A stretch of DNA of 64,000 nt from Cristatella mucedo (GCA_009760855.2 WPIO01000019.1:5063501-5127500), one strand, 5' to 3'; shown: positions 11,692-37,158, counted from the first letter of the stretch. The notes: a model not told the origin generated them from the sequence alone. Numbers and translations are program-made.

Positions 11692-12650
11692 AGCATCATT
11701 GGCCACTGATGTGTGCGCCATCTACAACAGGTGGTTGGGCAATTGACTCGGTGCAGCGTCACAGCCTTTGATATAAGCATGTGGCCCACCACAGATGCAC
11801 TCCCCTATCTGGGGGTGAGTAAGCCAGCTCGTATGTGTACCCGCTAAGGGAATACAGATCGAGTCTCATTTTACCGCTCACGTTCGCCCGCTCGTGTCTC
11901 CGTGAGACTCTACAAGAACAGCTGCCGCCGGAGACGCTGTCACATAACAAATCAATAAAAACCGAACAGCAGCTAGAGCACGTTCAAGGCCAGGGGCTCG
12001 GTCCTTGTAATTGTCTAAGAAGTCAATAAAGTCGTCTAAATATACCGCAACAACGGTCGTGACTAAAACGAATGCGAGGTCGTTCGCCTTTCCCTGACTT
12101 GTGCTAAGGCGATTCCTCAGCCCCAAAGGCACGAAATAATAATGGTATATGCCACAGGGTGAGGAAAATGCCGTTTTTATCGAGATCTTTCTCCGCCATC
12201 TCTATCCAGTAGTACCCAACCCCCACACGGAGATTGGTAAATTTGTACCCAGTCGGGGTTCAAAGGCCCAGAGCTGCTGCAACGCGATGGGGCTAGCTTT
12301 CTCTGATCCGACTGATCATGCCCTTTAACCTGGGGTAGGATGAGCGATAGCACTGTTGTGTGCTCCTTCGGCTTTTGCTGTAATTAGCAAAGCGCCTGAC
12401 ACTAATGCACATGTCTCACCTGTCGCCAATAGTTAAGCCATCGAAGCAGCGAAGCATCGGGCCACTAATGCAGGTTATATATTTCATGTCGTCTGCTGCG
12501 ATTGATGGGGCTCTCACATACGTGCCGGTTGAGAGTAATAAAGGCGAGTCTCGTTTACCTCGCACGTGCGCCCGCTGTGTCTCTGTGAGACTCCCGCTAC
12601 CGGACAGCCGCCAACGGAGCCACCGTCACACAACAGCACTCGGGTCGTCG
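11692..12650. repeat. Diverged direct-repeat pair (11692-11960 and 12440-12650)
   Basis: The two segments share GAGTCTC..TTTACC.C, a CCGTGAGACTC / CTGTGAGACTC end and CATCA/GGGCCACT. They lie about 0.7 kb apart in the same orientation. This may be the remnants of LTRs or a duplicated spacer; no reverse transcriptase or integrase was seen between them. Confidence 0.45.
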
Positions 12651-13284
12651 GTTAGGAAAGCTCGCGATTCCCCGTGCGAGGAGTACTACGGATCGGACGG
12701 GCCCCCGTCTCTCAATATTCGCATCCTGAAAGATAAAGGGCTGACGTTCCTGGACGTTCTGCGGCTAGCCACAGCTAAAGGAACGAGAAATCAGCTAGCT
12801 ACCACAGGACTAATTTACGTGCCCGATTATTCCGTGCTCCCACGTAGTACGTTGTTCGTAAGGCCCTCGAGCCCTCGGCTCGCTGAGACAAACTGAGTGT
12901 GCCTCAGTTATGAAGTCACTTGTACCTTGGATGATTGTAAACTGGTATTCCGATAGAGTGCGGCTGGTCATCTTCAAAGATTGTTGTAGCCGAGAGCTAC
13001 GGGGCTATTTGTGAGAGAAGTAACCCCAGTAAAAGACGGCGCAGACAGATACCGTTTATTAGGGAACGAAGAACCAAGGCTGAGGGCCATCACACTTGCT
13101 GTTGAACTACTGAGTTCGTAGAGCTGCTCGTGCTGCTGTGGGGGAGGGGGAGTAAACATAATATGGCTGCCAATTAACGTTGTCGGTCCATTTGCAAATC
13201 ATCCTATCATTATATGGTAGCAGGGTGAACTTACAGTGTCGCCCTGAATATCAACAAAGCTCACGAGATGGCTATGTGTAACCG

Positions 13285-13612
13285 CAAGCGGGGTTTATCG
13301 CCTGACTTGACCATATTTAAAAAGAAATTAAAAACGCACGTATTTATCGCAGCATTTTGGGGGTCCCCGTGATTCGACATTTATGTGCTTATGCATGCTG
13401 ACACTGAATACTGCCACTAACCACACTTGCATGGTGACCCAGTGCACGTCACCCCTAACCATGTTATTCTTGTTGCTTATTGAGCATGCTACCACCAACC
13501 ATTCGATCATGTTTCCTTCGCAGAAAATGTAAAGCGCATAGAAAGAGATTTGAGTTCTCTGAGGGAGTTTTATCAAGTATCTTGTTATTATTATTATTAT
13601 TATTATTATTAG
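13285..13612 (+). mobile_element. LINE F1 3' end with ATT tail
   Basis: Starts in the last codons of the ORF (TTTAAAAAGAAATTAAAAAC), carries the F1 3' UTR (ATGTGCTTATGC...) and ends with CATAGAAAGAGATTTGAGTT and an (ATT)n tail. Confidence 0.8.
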
Positions 13613-13981
13613 GATAACGTATGTAAAAGAAAGGCCTACAACTCATGCGAAAAATTAGTCTTGCATAGGCCTCCAGTGGTGCTTCCTTTTCAGATCGAAG
13701 GCACTTCTACTGGGTTCTCCTGTACATTCAGGTTAGAAAACACTGCCTTGATAGTCAACAGCAGCAGCATGATAGCATCAGAATGCACAGAGAAGACCGA
13801 TGGAAAACAGCAAGAAAACCATAGGAAAGTTTTCAAAAAGGCCACTAAAAGCCTTATGGGAAGAAAGTCAACCTTAAATTTCGAGCTTGGAATCTGTGTC
13901 GCACTGTCAGCTCGGTTGTAGCAACTCATAATGACAAAACTACTAGTTTGGTAACTATACTCTTACTAGCTTCAGATTTGT

Positions 13982-13987
13982 TTTATT
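13982..13987 (-). terminator. Candidate poly(A) signal of DHRS7B-like copy B
   Basis: TTTATT on the plus strand reads AATAAA on the minus strand, about 160 nt after the copy B stop codon. The spacing suits a short 3' UTR. Confidence 0.45.
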
Positions 13988-14147
13988 TTTTAAGATGGTC
14001 TAAATTCTATCATCCACATGGGCCACGCATGACACAAGGACCGGAAATTCTTCATGCAGATAGGTACACAAGAATTTTTGGTTAGCACAAGTCTTCATGA
14101 CAACATGACACCCTTTATGTCTTCTGGAAGATTGAAAAAGATATTGC

Positions 14148-26010
<11,863 letters not shown>

Positions 26011-26248
26011 TACACTCGGTCATTCACCATAGCAGATGAGCGGCCGGCGGTGAGCGTGAATGTAGGAACCAGACTGCGGGTCGGGGTCGGGTGGGAAGCT
26101 GCAAGGTCAAGAGTCAAACTCTCGCGACACACCCACGGCCGCTAGCTGCTCGCTAGCTGACGATTAGGAAGCTAAAGTACAAAAAAGTATTGAGCTAAAT
26201 AAATTATTCGATTTAAAATTCGTGTGTATACAGTACGATATAGGATCC

Positions 26249-26432
26249 TTGGTGAGCCGTGATGTCACACTGGGTAAGGCGTTTGCTTTCACGACCTCCG
26301 GACCGAGGTTGTGGGTTCGATTCCTGCGGTGGGCAATCCTTTAACGCCACTGCAAGCTGTAGTGATAGCCGTAAAGGCTCTTCTGTCGCTATACAAAAAG
26401 AGGCTGTTTAATCAGCTAGTATTAATTTTATT
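26249..26432 (+). mobile_element. SINE family S1, best copy
   Basis: Head GGTGAGCCGTGATGTCACAC, A-box-like region, and a perfect B box GGTTCGATTCC at 26314-26324. The body has GCCGTAAAGGCTCTTCTGTC and ends in TTTAATCAGCTAGTATTAA and ATTATTATT. Lies just upstream of copy B. Confidence 0.85.
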
Positions 26433-26972
26433 ATTATTAGCGGCTTCCACCCCATTACCAGCAGGCAACAGAGTTCTCTGCAGGACTTGAGCCATGACCT
26501 CAGTTGGTAAGTTCGAGCAGGGCTTTGAAGAAACCCAAGCATATCCACCTCAACCAGATTTACCCCGCAGGGGTAAACAGTGAGCCCAATTGAATGTCTG
26601 ACTGAGTGTCCAACTCTGAGAGATAGAAAGACGGGAGGGAAAGCGTAAAGTAATAGTCAGCAGATTCGAAAGCCTCCACTATAATGTAACGCCGAAGGCT
26701 CGGCGGAGTAAGCTTGACCTGCCGCTTACCTAGCGGCGTAGCCTATCGCCTAATGCCGTTCGGTGCGCGCCTACGCGCAATAAGCTGGCCGCCACGAAAC
26801 GAGCGTTTCTGGCGCTGACCTGCTTACCGTTACTAAAGGGGGTCGTGAGTCCGCGGCGTGAATTGGAAGCGAGACACACAGATTGGGGATTTTACTGAAC
26901 TTTATTCGCCAGCGCACAAAGTCGCTGCGCGTCTAGTTCAGCTTTATCTCCACACTCCTCGCACGTTCTCAA

Positions 26973-27390
26973 CTGCACCAACACTCTTGCGGAGGGGATA
27001 CTCCTCCACACTGAGCGCGACCCGGACCCTAAACCCTAACCAGTGAACTAGGAATCCGTTCCCACCTGTGCCGAGGGAATACCCCAACACGCCAACTTAA
27101 ACACTCTTGCGGAGGGAATACTTCTCCGCACTGAAGCGCGAACCGGATTCTAAACCCTGACCGGTGAACTAGAACTCGGTTTCCACCAGTGCGACAGGAA
27201 TACTCCACACACGCCAACTCAAGCACTCCTGCGGAGGAAATACTTCTTCACACTGGGGCTGCTTACGTGTATAATGGGAAACGACCCAAATAGACGGAGC
27301 CCGAACCAGAGTCTAAACCCTGACCGGTGAACTAGAACTCGGTTTCCACCAGTGCGGCCGGAATACTCCACACACGCCAACTACGCCTAG
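26973..27390. repeat. ~120-bp tandem repeat, about 3 units
   Basis: CACTCTTGCGGAGGG starts recur at 26982, 27102 and (diverged) 27224. Each unit contains CTAAACCCT.ACC.GTGAACTAG and CACGCCAACT. After an insertion near 27255-27300 a partial fourth unit follows. Open frames across it are by-products. Confidence 0.85.
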
Positions 27391-28149
27391 CTCGCACCGG
27401 CAAATCCTTATGCCGAGACCGCGTGCTAGCGCGCACACACAACACACAAAAGAATCACAAAATGCCAGCTCGGGCGCGATACGACCGTATTCGGTGGAGT
27501 CCACCGAATCCTCCTAGAGCTGTCTTGTCCTGTTCCGTCCATCGTCGGCGGACAGCCCGCCCTCCTCCCTCGCTTTCAGAGAAACGAGTGCGACGGTGTC
27601 GAAGCCGGACCAAAGACACGAAGATACTAAAGACCCAGAGCGAGCGTCGCTCGACTCTTAAATACTTAGCTGAGACAATGGGGCAAGAGCTTAGTGGTAT
27701 TGGGCCCGGACACCTTGGCCCATTACGGAAAGGAATTACTACCGTCCCCAGGCCACTGGAAGGGCACCTCCGTCCAGCTTGAATGGCGAATGGGTTCGAG
27801 ACGATTCTTTCTTGGAAAGAGGGAAGGCGGGGGTTGACAGGCTAGCCAACATCTATCAGCAGCTTCCGCGAGTATCGGACCAATTCTAAAGGCCGAATCG
27901 CCGCCGCTCGTCTCAGAGCTTCCTGGCCTGCTCCTAAGCGCTTCCTCTCTAACCGCACTGACGCTCCTCTCTGGCTCACTGCTCCAGGACAAAGGGGCTC
28001 TAGCCCGCCGCCGAACAGCTCTTGTTCGCGGTAAAATTCAGCCAAGGCCAGCAGGGCGCTACAATAAAGTGGCAGTGGAGCCTTAGCGGCTATCGCTGTC
28101 ACTTCCGCGGGGGCAAATAAAGGATTGCTGCTGCAGAACTTGAACACGT

Positions 28150-28842
28150 GACCTGGCTTGTGAATAGCGAGCGAGTACCTGCTTGCTGGCCTACCGGCAC
28201 GTGCATTCAGGTGCTTTACAACTGGTGCAAAACTCTGCAGCCAGGCTTGTCTGTCGTGAGCGTCGCAGTTGCCACATCACACCACTTCTCGCCGACCTGC
28301 ACTGGCTACCAGTCAAGCAACGGATTGACTTCAAGGTTTTGTGGCTCACTTTTAGGTCCCTTCATTCTTTGGCTCCAGCCTATCTCTCAGATCTACTCGC
28401 CCACCAGACCAAGCATCGTACCACTAGCTTTCCGGAATCAAACAGCCTACCAATACCTCGTACAAACCTCAAATCCTTTGGAGACCGTGCATTTAGTTCA
28501 TATGCTCCCAAAGCCTGGAACTCCCTCCCGACCTGCGTCACAACATCCCCTGACTTGACCACATTTAAAAAGAACTTAAAACACACCTATTTATGACAGC
28601 ATTTAGTGGGTCCCTGTGATTCATTCTTTATGTGCTTATGCGTGCTGACGCTGTGCATGCTGACACTTAACCACACTTGCATGCTGACCCTGTGCATGTC
28701 ACCCTTGACCATGTTATTCACGTTGTTTATCAAGCATGATATTACTCACCATTCAATCGCGTTTCCCTTTGCAGCAAATGTAAAGTGCCTAGAAAGAGAT
28801 TGAGTTCTCTGATGGTGCTTAATCAGGTGTATTATTATTGTA
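28150..28842 (+). mobile_element. LINE group F1, 3' end (best-preserved copy)
   Basis: One open frame from 28183 to 28596 carries the full C-terminal region (NSAARLVCRERRSCHITPLL, LHWLPVKQRIDFKVL, LKSFGDRAFSSYAPKAWNSL, FKKNLK). The F1 3' UTR follows, then the tail GTGCCTAGAAAGAGATTGAG with TTCTCT and ATTATT. 5'-truncated, so not autonomous. Assigned to CR1/L2-like LINEs by the NSAARL..HWLP..GDRAF..PKAWNSLP pattern. Confidence 0.87.
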
Positions 28843-29548
28843 CCCAGGCTTCAGTTGGCTGGGACTGGATGGCTGTTATGTGGTAAGGGTCACCGGCTAG
28901 GCCGGGGTCTGACCTTTGGATATGGCCGGATGCGCGGTGCTGAGAGGTCACTGGGGCTCTTGGGCAAGGGGAGTTGGCCGAGTAAGTCAAGGTGTTGGAG
29001 GCTCCCGGTCTCGCCGAGTTATCCACCTGGACGGTTGCAGGCGTGCTCTGGCGATGCGGCCACGCACGCAAGGCAACGAGTGCCCAAGGCCCGAGAGGAG
29101 CTGGATAGCACGCTCGTTGTTGTGACTTGTATATTCCGCGAGTAGCGCGTTCGTGGCCCCCCGTGAGTTGGCGTCTTTCGGCGGAAGCTCTCGACTGTGG
29201 TAGACATCGACTCCGACTAGCCAAGCAGCTACTCAGCCGAATCTTTTGCGACGTAGGGTTGTGCTGTTGGAATGGAGTCGACGCAACGGCAGGAGTGAGG
29301 AAGCCGACTGACCAACTCACACGTTGGTTCGCGCTTCCAGCGTCGTCTTGCACTTTGTATAGGACCCTCCCTGTAGACTTGTTTAGTTCCCCTGTTTTTG
29401 TTGGCGCATGCACGCTATATTAAAAAGAGGTGTAACTTGACGGCCATTCGCCTTACCCTAGCTCAGCGGCATGGCGAGCGGCGGCGTGGCCTGAGCATGG
29501 CGGGGTTTGGCGGGAAATGGCCTCTGACCCCTCTGGAACTCGCTACAG

Positions 29549-29623
29549 TATTATTATTATTATTATTATTATTACCTTACCTCCAGGCTGAGATGCGGCT
29601 GGATAGAGGCAGGGTAGTGGATG

Positions 29624-29707
<84 letters not shown>

Positions 29708-29720
29708 CAGAGACAGAGAG
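29549..29720. repeat. (ATT)n and (GA)n / (GAGACA)n microsatellites
   Basis: ATT units at 29549-29574; pure GA units at about 29629-29690 passing into GAGACA units. Confidence 0.93.
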
Positions 29721-30049
29721 AGCAGACGAGAGCAGACGAGAGCGCGAGTGCTAGCAAGAAGAGAGCGATCTGACTTGAGGGACTAGAAATGGGAAGTCGT
29801 ATAGAGAAAGCCCTTTGATAAGGTGTAAGGTGCTTGGCTCCCCTAAACCCAAATCTGACAGCATCTGTCCAACTTGATAAGTCTAGCATAATAAAGATCC
29901 TAGGTGGCCACTGGTTAGTAAGATCTACGGCTAGTGATATGCACTTAATCATGCACAGTTACGCACGAAAGCACACACGAGCAATAAGACAGGCTCATTG
30001 GGGAAGTAGGAAAGCTGACTGGAACAAAAGCATGTTCAGCTGAAACTTA

Positions 30050-30190
30050 CAAGTTTCAAGGTCATCGCAGGTAGTAAACCAAATCAGGAAGTAAGTTCCA
30101 GGCTTTTGGCGCATACGAGCTCAAGGCTCGATCACCAAAGATTTCGTGCTCAGTTTCCTTTAGATAAGAGGGTTGTTGTCGTGAATATGC
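30050..30190 (-). mobile_element. LINE C-terminal fragment
   Basis: On the minus strand, IFGDRALSSYAPKAWNLLPD, the conserved block of LINE ORF ends. The codons before it differ from F1 and F2, so this may be a third group. Confidence 0.65.
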
Positions 30191-33100
30191 AAATTGCGTT
30201 TGCCTTACGAGGCTCGAGGTAGCTAGTCGACAGCGCTTCTACTGACAAAAGAGTACCGGTTGGCAATGTGCATAATAGTTTTATGATGTCTTGATCGCTG
30301 GCAAGCGATGTTGTCTTTCTCTCAGTGCTTTGTAGCTTCTCCGGCTTAACCCGTGACAGGAATTTGATATAATGAACCATCAATATTGAGTGGTTACCCA
30401 ACGATTTCAAATTTGATTTTTGATTTTGAGTTTTTAAAGTGATTTTTAAGTAATTTCCCAGAATGGCCTTACTTGTATGCACCATGCTTAGCTAACATGT
30501 AACTGCCTATAGCATTAAGCAGCTACCAATAACTTCCTGCGGCTTTGTCTTCGTTGTATCAAAGCAAGAGGTTTTATGAATATGCTGGAAAATCAGCGAA
30601 AATGAACGGTAGTTGCATCTAGCACTATCACTGCTCGACTCGACAATAATCAAAACTATATAAGCTATCTACCATTATCAAGCCAGAATAAAATTTGCAA
30701 GATACAGAGGTAGCGATCTAGGTCAATATGTCTAAACGCATACACGAGCTTTTGGTCAAAGTGTATATTTTGATTTGCGTACTTCCCATTCAAATAACAA
30801 GTAACCATTAAATTTTTGAGATTTCCTACAGCTCTATCTAGCTTGTCACCCAGTGCTAGGCACCAAAACCATGAACGATAACACAAAGTTGAGCCACTTG
30901 CAGCTGATAGTCTTAGCCCAACCGCACACTTACATGCGCTCAATTTGAGTGATCTGATTGTCATCATAAAGACGTGAGAATTAAAAAGGGGTCGAGTCGA
31001 AACAGGTTAGGTTCGTTAGTGCCGTCTTGAATTCAAATTGCACGCTAAAATGCACTTTTTATTTTTCATGATGACACTGCATCACCTGCAAGAAGAATGC
31101 CATTTGCCTAAAAATAGAAAGCGATGGAAAAAAATTGAAGATTATCCAAGATTTGCTTTCAGCGATCATTAAAAAATGAGTTTTTAGCGAATATCAAGTG
31201 TAGAGGAACACTCTTAAACGGAGGAAAGAAAACACAATTTCTGAGAATGTATAGCAGCAGTCAGACACAAACATCAATTCTTGGTCAGCCAAATAAAGCG
31301 CCATGATAGATACAGCAACATATATTATAGGCACGCGAAGAGCCATTATCGAGCTTCAAAGACATAAGGCTGGTCAGGAAGTGTCACGCCCCGTCTGCAC
31401 TCTATTGGCCGGCTGGTGTCATTCCAGAGCTCCCCGAAGGCTCCACTAATTGAATGGCTCATCATCGAGAGACCTTCGCCTTGTCTCAGTGCTTTGATAA
31501 AAGAAATTTGCTACATCTTTAGAAAACTCAGAGCTTTCTGTCCACCCACCGCATGAGAAACTGTAGATTACTGACCGTTGCAAGAGCGTTCTGAAAACTT
31601 GATGCAAACATTGAATGCATAGTTGGACCTAGTTGCGAAAGCCTCTGGCTCCTATCAGACCCACAGCTGACCCCGATCAAGATCACGTACTGTAAGAAAT
31701 ATGATCGCAAGGTTTGACTCTTCTTATTTATAAATACAATGCTCTTAATAATTATTGTCGCCGGCGAAGCCATCTGCAGAATGATGGAGAAGTGGTTCTA
31801 GTATTTGTGGCAAAAGAATGGCAGTGGTTTCAAACGTAAACATTATTGTGTGCAAAAGGAACATACATTTATAAACTCTTTACTCTAGCAGCGGGAAAAA
31901 TCAATTAGATTCAATAGCTTAGTGACTTGCCTAGGAAATGTTCGAGTTGTGCAACATGCTGATCTATAGCAGTATGACATTTGAGTAATACATGTCACTG
32001 CCGAGTGATCCGGATTGGCTGCTAGTCATAGGGCAATGGTTACACCCAAGGCTCAATTTTAGAATAGCGAACAAATACGTTTTATTGCTTTTTAAACAGT
32101 GTAATAAGTTGTTATAAGTAGATGACATACCTAAATTTTTAAAGGATTCGTAAATTGTCTGATCCTTAGAATTCACCAAAGCATGGGGGTATGTCTTCAT
32201 CTTTCAGTAACCTGACTTGGTGTGAACTAGGCATCTGCTATCATAAATATAGTCTTGCCAAAGTTTTTATGCGAAGGGGGAATCACGCTGACAAAAGTGC
32301 GATGAAAAAAGTGAAATAGTATGATCAGTGAAATAGTGAATAGATGCACTTAAAAAGAACGGGCCCTGATATGCTGCGATTAAATATCTTCTTGATCAGT
32401 TCTTTTGCTCCAATATCGCAGTACCCTTGGCAGCATGTAAAAGTGTGCTCATACTATACTATTTGCGGTGCAATGCCGTTTCTTAATCATACGTTGCCCT
32501 GAACGTCTGACATTCTGCTGGCTAAAAAAAGTCGCATTGAGGTCATTATCTTGATTGCACTATTTGCAGACCCCATAATTTTACTACGACAGTAATTATT
32601 TGAAGGTCTTTGGCGGAATCTTATCAAAAATTGATCGTGCTGCTAGAGCAATGTGCTAAGACGAAAGGCGTGTGCGAAGATAAAAATTACGTATGTCTGT
32701 CTATGCGTATTCTGTTCTGCAATACCACAAAACTGTGTGAACGAAGAGGCTGTTACGCCAGAGCATTTTCTTGTGTGCAGGCAATGCCACAGCGATTTCA
32801 TGTTATTACTGGTGTATCACCTTGAATAACTCCATACAGCCATCCAAAAATTGCTTGCCAATTTGTATAATTGTCTTTTATGCATCTTGCCAAAGTCTAA
32901 GCAGCTTTCAGTCAAAAATTGGTTACCGTTTTCTCGCTCGCATGATAAGGCAAATAGGCATGGCGATTTAAGAGACCAATGGAGAAATCAAGTTTCGCAG
33001 ATACAGCAGCGTTGGTCGGTTGGAAGGCATTTAGTCTTTAGCAGCAAAAGAACAAACAACATGCGTGACCAAGAGTTGTGATGGCGGTTTCCAGTCAGGG

Positions 33101-34165
33101 ATTCAAAGTGGAAATTTTATGTTGTCAACCGTTTGTAAGCACAGAAAAACTTGAAACTAAATATAGGCCCAGGCGAACAGAGTTTGTCTGCTTGGTTGCC
33201 TCCAGCAGGGTCAAGGTTCGGCACCTCCTTGGCGGATCCTGGTTATGTTATGTATATGGATCAGAAATATCATTCTGATTGGCTTTGAAGTTTCGGTGAG
33301 GTTGAGAATAGCTGCAATAGTTCAGCTGGAGATAAAGGAACTAGGCCATAGTAGAACTTGAAAGTTAGAGGTAGATATGGTGAGAGTTTTGGTGGTTCGA
33401 CTTGGGAGTCAGGCTGGTTTTGGCTGAGGAAAATAATTATTGAATTTCTGGGATTTATTTAGAGGCCCTGGCTTATCGATGAATCTTTTGAGCCGGATCG
33501 TCTATGAAAAAGGCGGCCGAGACTAACAAACGAATGATATGATTGAATAGAACACGGCAGCGAAAACTCTGAGTCCTTCTTCTTTTCTCCATCAGTTAAC
33601 ACAAATACGAGTTATTTGGAATTATTAGCTTAAAAACCGCCACAGATATCCAACAAAGCGAGTCCAAAACAACACGTATAGGTAGGTATATCAAATTTCT
33701 ATAGATCATTTAGAATCCTCGGAGGTAAAACGAGCTTTGAAGAGCTGCCAAAGTAGACGTGGCTTATGAGGTGCTGTATTTTGATGTTGGATATAAAAAA
33801 ATGGAAATTAGATTAGCTTTCAACAATAATGAATGGCAGCCATGGAGGTTGAGCTCGCTAGTCAGCAATTTCAAGTAAACTGGGAGAGGCGTTGGATGCT
33901 GTTTCGGATCTAATTTTGTTGTATTGAATCCCTTGAAGGAGTAAAGCAATTTGTGTTCCCAATCCGGAGATCGGCAGATAAATATGACAACTGAAAACAG
34001 GGCTGCCTAAAAGCTACTCATACTATTGTGGATGCCCAACCTCAGATGCCCGAAATGCCTAAACACGATTGATTTCCTCGAAGCAGCCGCAGTCAGAATT
34101 TTGCAGTAATTGTTTGTGAGTGACAGCTTGGAGGCGAAAACCGATTACTACTGAAGCTGATCACA

Positions 34166-34215
34166 GGAGAGGGAGAGAGGGAAAGAATGAGAGAGAAAGA
34201 ATGAGAGAGAAAGAA

Positions 34216-34250
<35 letters not shown>
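34166..34250. repeat. Imperfect (GA)n
   Basis: GA-rich run with GAGAGAAAGAAT units. Confidence 0.9.
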
Positions 34251-34514
34251 CGGGAAAGGGGAGGAAAGATTCCCGTAGCATGGAACTCAACACTTTGACT
34301 TTATTAGTGCACGGCAAAATGGTACGAAAGACACGGATGTCTTTTCACCATTCAGTTACTGAAAACTCGGCAAGAATGAAGCGAAAAACAGCATTGTTGG
34401 ATGATGCGTACGATGGCCGTACCTAAAATTACGTACATTCCACAAGCTTCCGTCACTCGTTTATAACCTGCCTATGTGTGTCAGATGTTTTAATAATACA
34501 TATAATGGCTTCCT

Positions 34515-34800
34515 TATAAAAAGGAAACGAACCAATTAATCGCAGCATTTCGTGGATCCGTGCGATTCGTCTTTATGTGCTTATACGTCCTAATATTGTG
34601 CATGGTGCCTAACCATACTTGCATGCTGACCATGTGAATGTCACCCCTAATCGTGTTGTTCTTGTTGTTTATTGAGCACGATACCACTAACTATTAGATC
34701 ATGCTTCCTCTGCAGCATTTTTAAAGCGCCTAGACAGAGATTGAGTTCTCTGATAGCGCTATATCAAATGTATTATTATTATTATTATTACTTCCAGTTC
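34515..34800 (+). mobile_element. LINE F1 3' UTR and ATT tail
   Basis: CGCAGCATTTCGTGGATCC to AAGCGCCTAGACAGAGATTG, TTCTCTGATAGCGCTATAT and ATT units. The hairpin arms AGCGCC and the later GCGCT are intact. Confidence 0.78.
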
Positions 34801-36862
34801 ATTCTTCCTATGAAAGTGCCATCCTTCTCTATGTGTAGGATATACTCAGGATAGTCAGATCATTGTACTGATCTTGATGGCTTAATCGATAGCGAACTTA
34901 GCCGCTAGACCAGAGGCTTCGGGATCGTTCCTCGCTCAAGGCAAACATTTTCTGCACTCAGCCCCCCAGCAGGTGGCCTTCGGCCACTCGAGTGATTTTA
35001 AGCATTTGAGATAAAATCAAAAAGTAGCTTGTATCCTGGAAACATATTCCCCTATGCTCCCAATATAATCCTAGTAGGCAGGTCTGATGTTTATGGTTTG
35101 ATATGGATCACAGACACGTACGGTACATTGATGTGCTTTATGGCGGTAATATAGGCTTTGCTGTTGGACTGGCTTGCGGAATTAAGTGTATTTATTGCAA
35201 AGCTAAGGCCAGTAATTCCCTCATACACTTTTAACAAGCAATTTCTAAACCGGATAATTAAGATTCATTTACAGAAAGTAAAGAAGGAAAATTACGCTGA
35301 GCCTAACCGAATTCGATGCACTTCAAGTCGGGTTATATCTCGCTCGAACTGTAAGTTGCCTCCATTATAGAATCATGAGTCAGCTTAAACAATCCATATC
35401 TAGCACCGTATGACCCCGAGACTCCGTTTCGACCCTTTTAATTTTTTCTACAGGCGTGGATGGGTAGTTCGGAAACGCGAGGGTTAGAAGGAATATTAGC
35501 ACAATAACACATCCATCCAATATGCCACCCAGTAGTTACTAAAATGCCAAAAGAAAGCGCCTACATGCAAATGGTGACCGAAGAAAGATAGATTTGCACG
35601 CGATATGTACCTCGACATAAGGAGAGTTACTGTCCAGGCAGTTACTTTTTTGGGATTGTAATAAATAAAAAGCACGTTTCCCTTCACATTCTCCAGTTAA
35701 AACTGACATGGGATGAAGACAGTGAGTAGTTTCCCTAATAACTATGTTTTTATCTCTAAAATAAATACGTCCAACTCGTTCGATGCATTCTTACATATCA
35801 GACAGTTTGCGATCTGACCGAACATTCAAACAGAAAGTAAATATTCCCAACCCTCGATGCAGCATAAGTAGCTACTTTGGTAGCGCTTCATAAATACGGA
35901 CGACACTTGGATCTTCATGATCATTCGTTTGAAGTTCGAAGTTGCTCAGCGCGGCTGGCTGAGCTGGAAAGAGGAACTAAGCTCTTACCTATCCTCCTTT
36001 CCCTGCCCGTACCGTACTGATGTAGATAAGAGTACGCAAAAAATTGTATCTGCTGATAAATCTACTAAATCTAGCATAAATAAATAAATCTAGTAGGAGA
36101 TTTTAGAAAAAAATCAAAGTATTCAAAGTCGGTAAACAAAGGAAAAGTCTCAAAATGTCTCAAATTGGTTAATACTATACAGAAACAGAAAAAGACAGGG
36201 GCGAATCCCAAGCAATTCGTTGTTTGAAGTAACATTGTGCTATGCAGAGTACATACTGCTTTATTGGCAGACTGTCTTTTCAAGCTGATTTCCAAAAATA
36301 GTGATAGGAAAAGTGAAGTTATCTACCCCACGGGAAATTTGGGGCTATCATTCTGTCAGCAGTTTCTGTCGTAAGAGCGGGTATTGACCTGTCAGATATT
36401 AAGCCTAAGCCTAAGGCGAGAGAGAGCATCTTACACACTGCCTACTCAAAAAGGTCATGTCGAATTCCTCGTGGGGCACCGCAGATGTGGGACGACACCA
36501 ATTAAACCGGCCCGTCAAGAGATGCTGGGAATCTACTACAATGACTGCATCGTTCGAAGCCTCAGTGTTACAATCAAGGAGCAATAGAGGGGTATGAGAA
36601 AGGTGTTTGCAAGATCAGGCTGGGCAGAGGTGTGCTTTAATTTTGGTATCACTTGCCTTAGTTTCATTAATCATATATGGAAAATCTTGTATGAGTTCAT
36701 TATATCCAGCATTTTGACTCCGTAGTTGTTTACCAAGGCTACAGAATAATCAATTACTGGCTCTCTATATCAAGAAATTTAAAGGACAGTGTCTATTCTG
36801 TCCCTTTGACACAAGTAGAGCTTCAAATGGCCATAACACAGTATAAATAAATAAAAAAATAA

Positions 36863-36866
<4 letters not shown>

Positions 36867-36924
<58 letters not shown>
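36867..36924. repeat. (AT)n microsatellite
   Basis: AT units preceded by AAAT units. Confidence 0.95.
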
Positions 36925-36926
<2 letters not shown>

Positions 36927-37109
36927 TGTATATACTCTAGCCACTCCGGATTACAGGCGGCAAAGGATTGGTGTTTGCTGAAAATATAGCTAGGGTTGTC
37001 AGCTTCAAAAGGTCAACAACATCGACTTGTAATCTATAAATGGTGATGTCAATCATGTTACGGCTATCATGACTTTATTGATGCATTTGCATAGGAAAAT
37101 ACTATATAG

Positions 37110-37112
<3 letters not shown>

Positions 37113-37152
<40 letters not shown>
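37113..37152. repeat. (AT)n microsatellite
   Basis: About 20 AT units. Confidence 0.95.

Positions 37153-37158
<6 letters not shown>

Larger units (their letters stand above)
8654..14147. other. Spacer between SDR copies A and B
   Basis: Holds an (AT)n run, a hairpin, LINE remnants and a direct-repeat pair, each listed separately. Around 8900-9400 and 12400-12900 it is GC-richer, but no gene could be supported. Confidence 0.5.

Noticed and set aside
26314-26324. A tRNA gene at the perfect B box
   Set aside because: No complete cloverleaf was evident, and the same head recurs with a common body at several sites, which makes it a SINE.
27029-27041. CTAAACCCTAACC, telomere-like
   Set aside because: It is a single occurrence inside a tandem repeat, not an array of telomeric units.
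27423-28147. Open frames in the GC-rich spacer (both strands)
   Set aside because: High GC lowers stop frequency; no motif, splice context or homology seen.
29398-29952. Open frames rich in Glu/Arg or Leu/Ser
   Set aside because: They are translations of the (GA)n tract.
32610-33278. Cluster of plus-strand open frames
   Set aside because: No recognisable domain and no convincing splice partners; AT-rich spacer.
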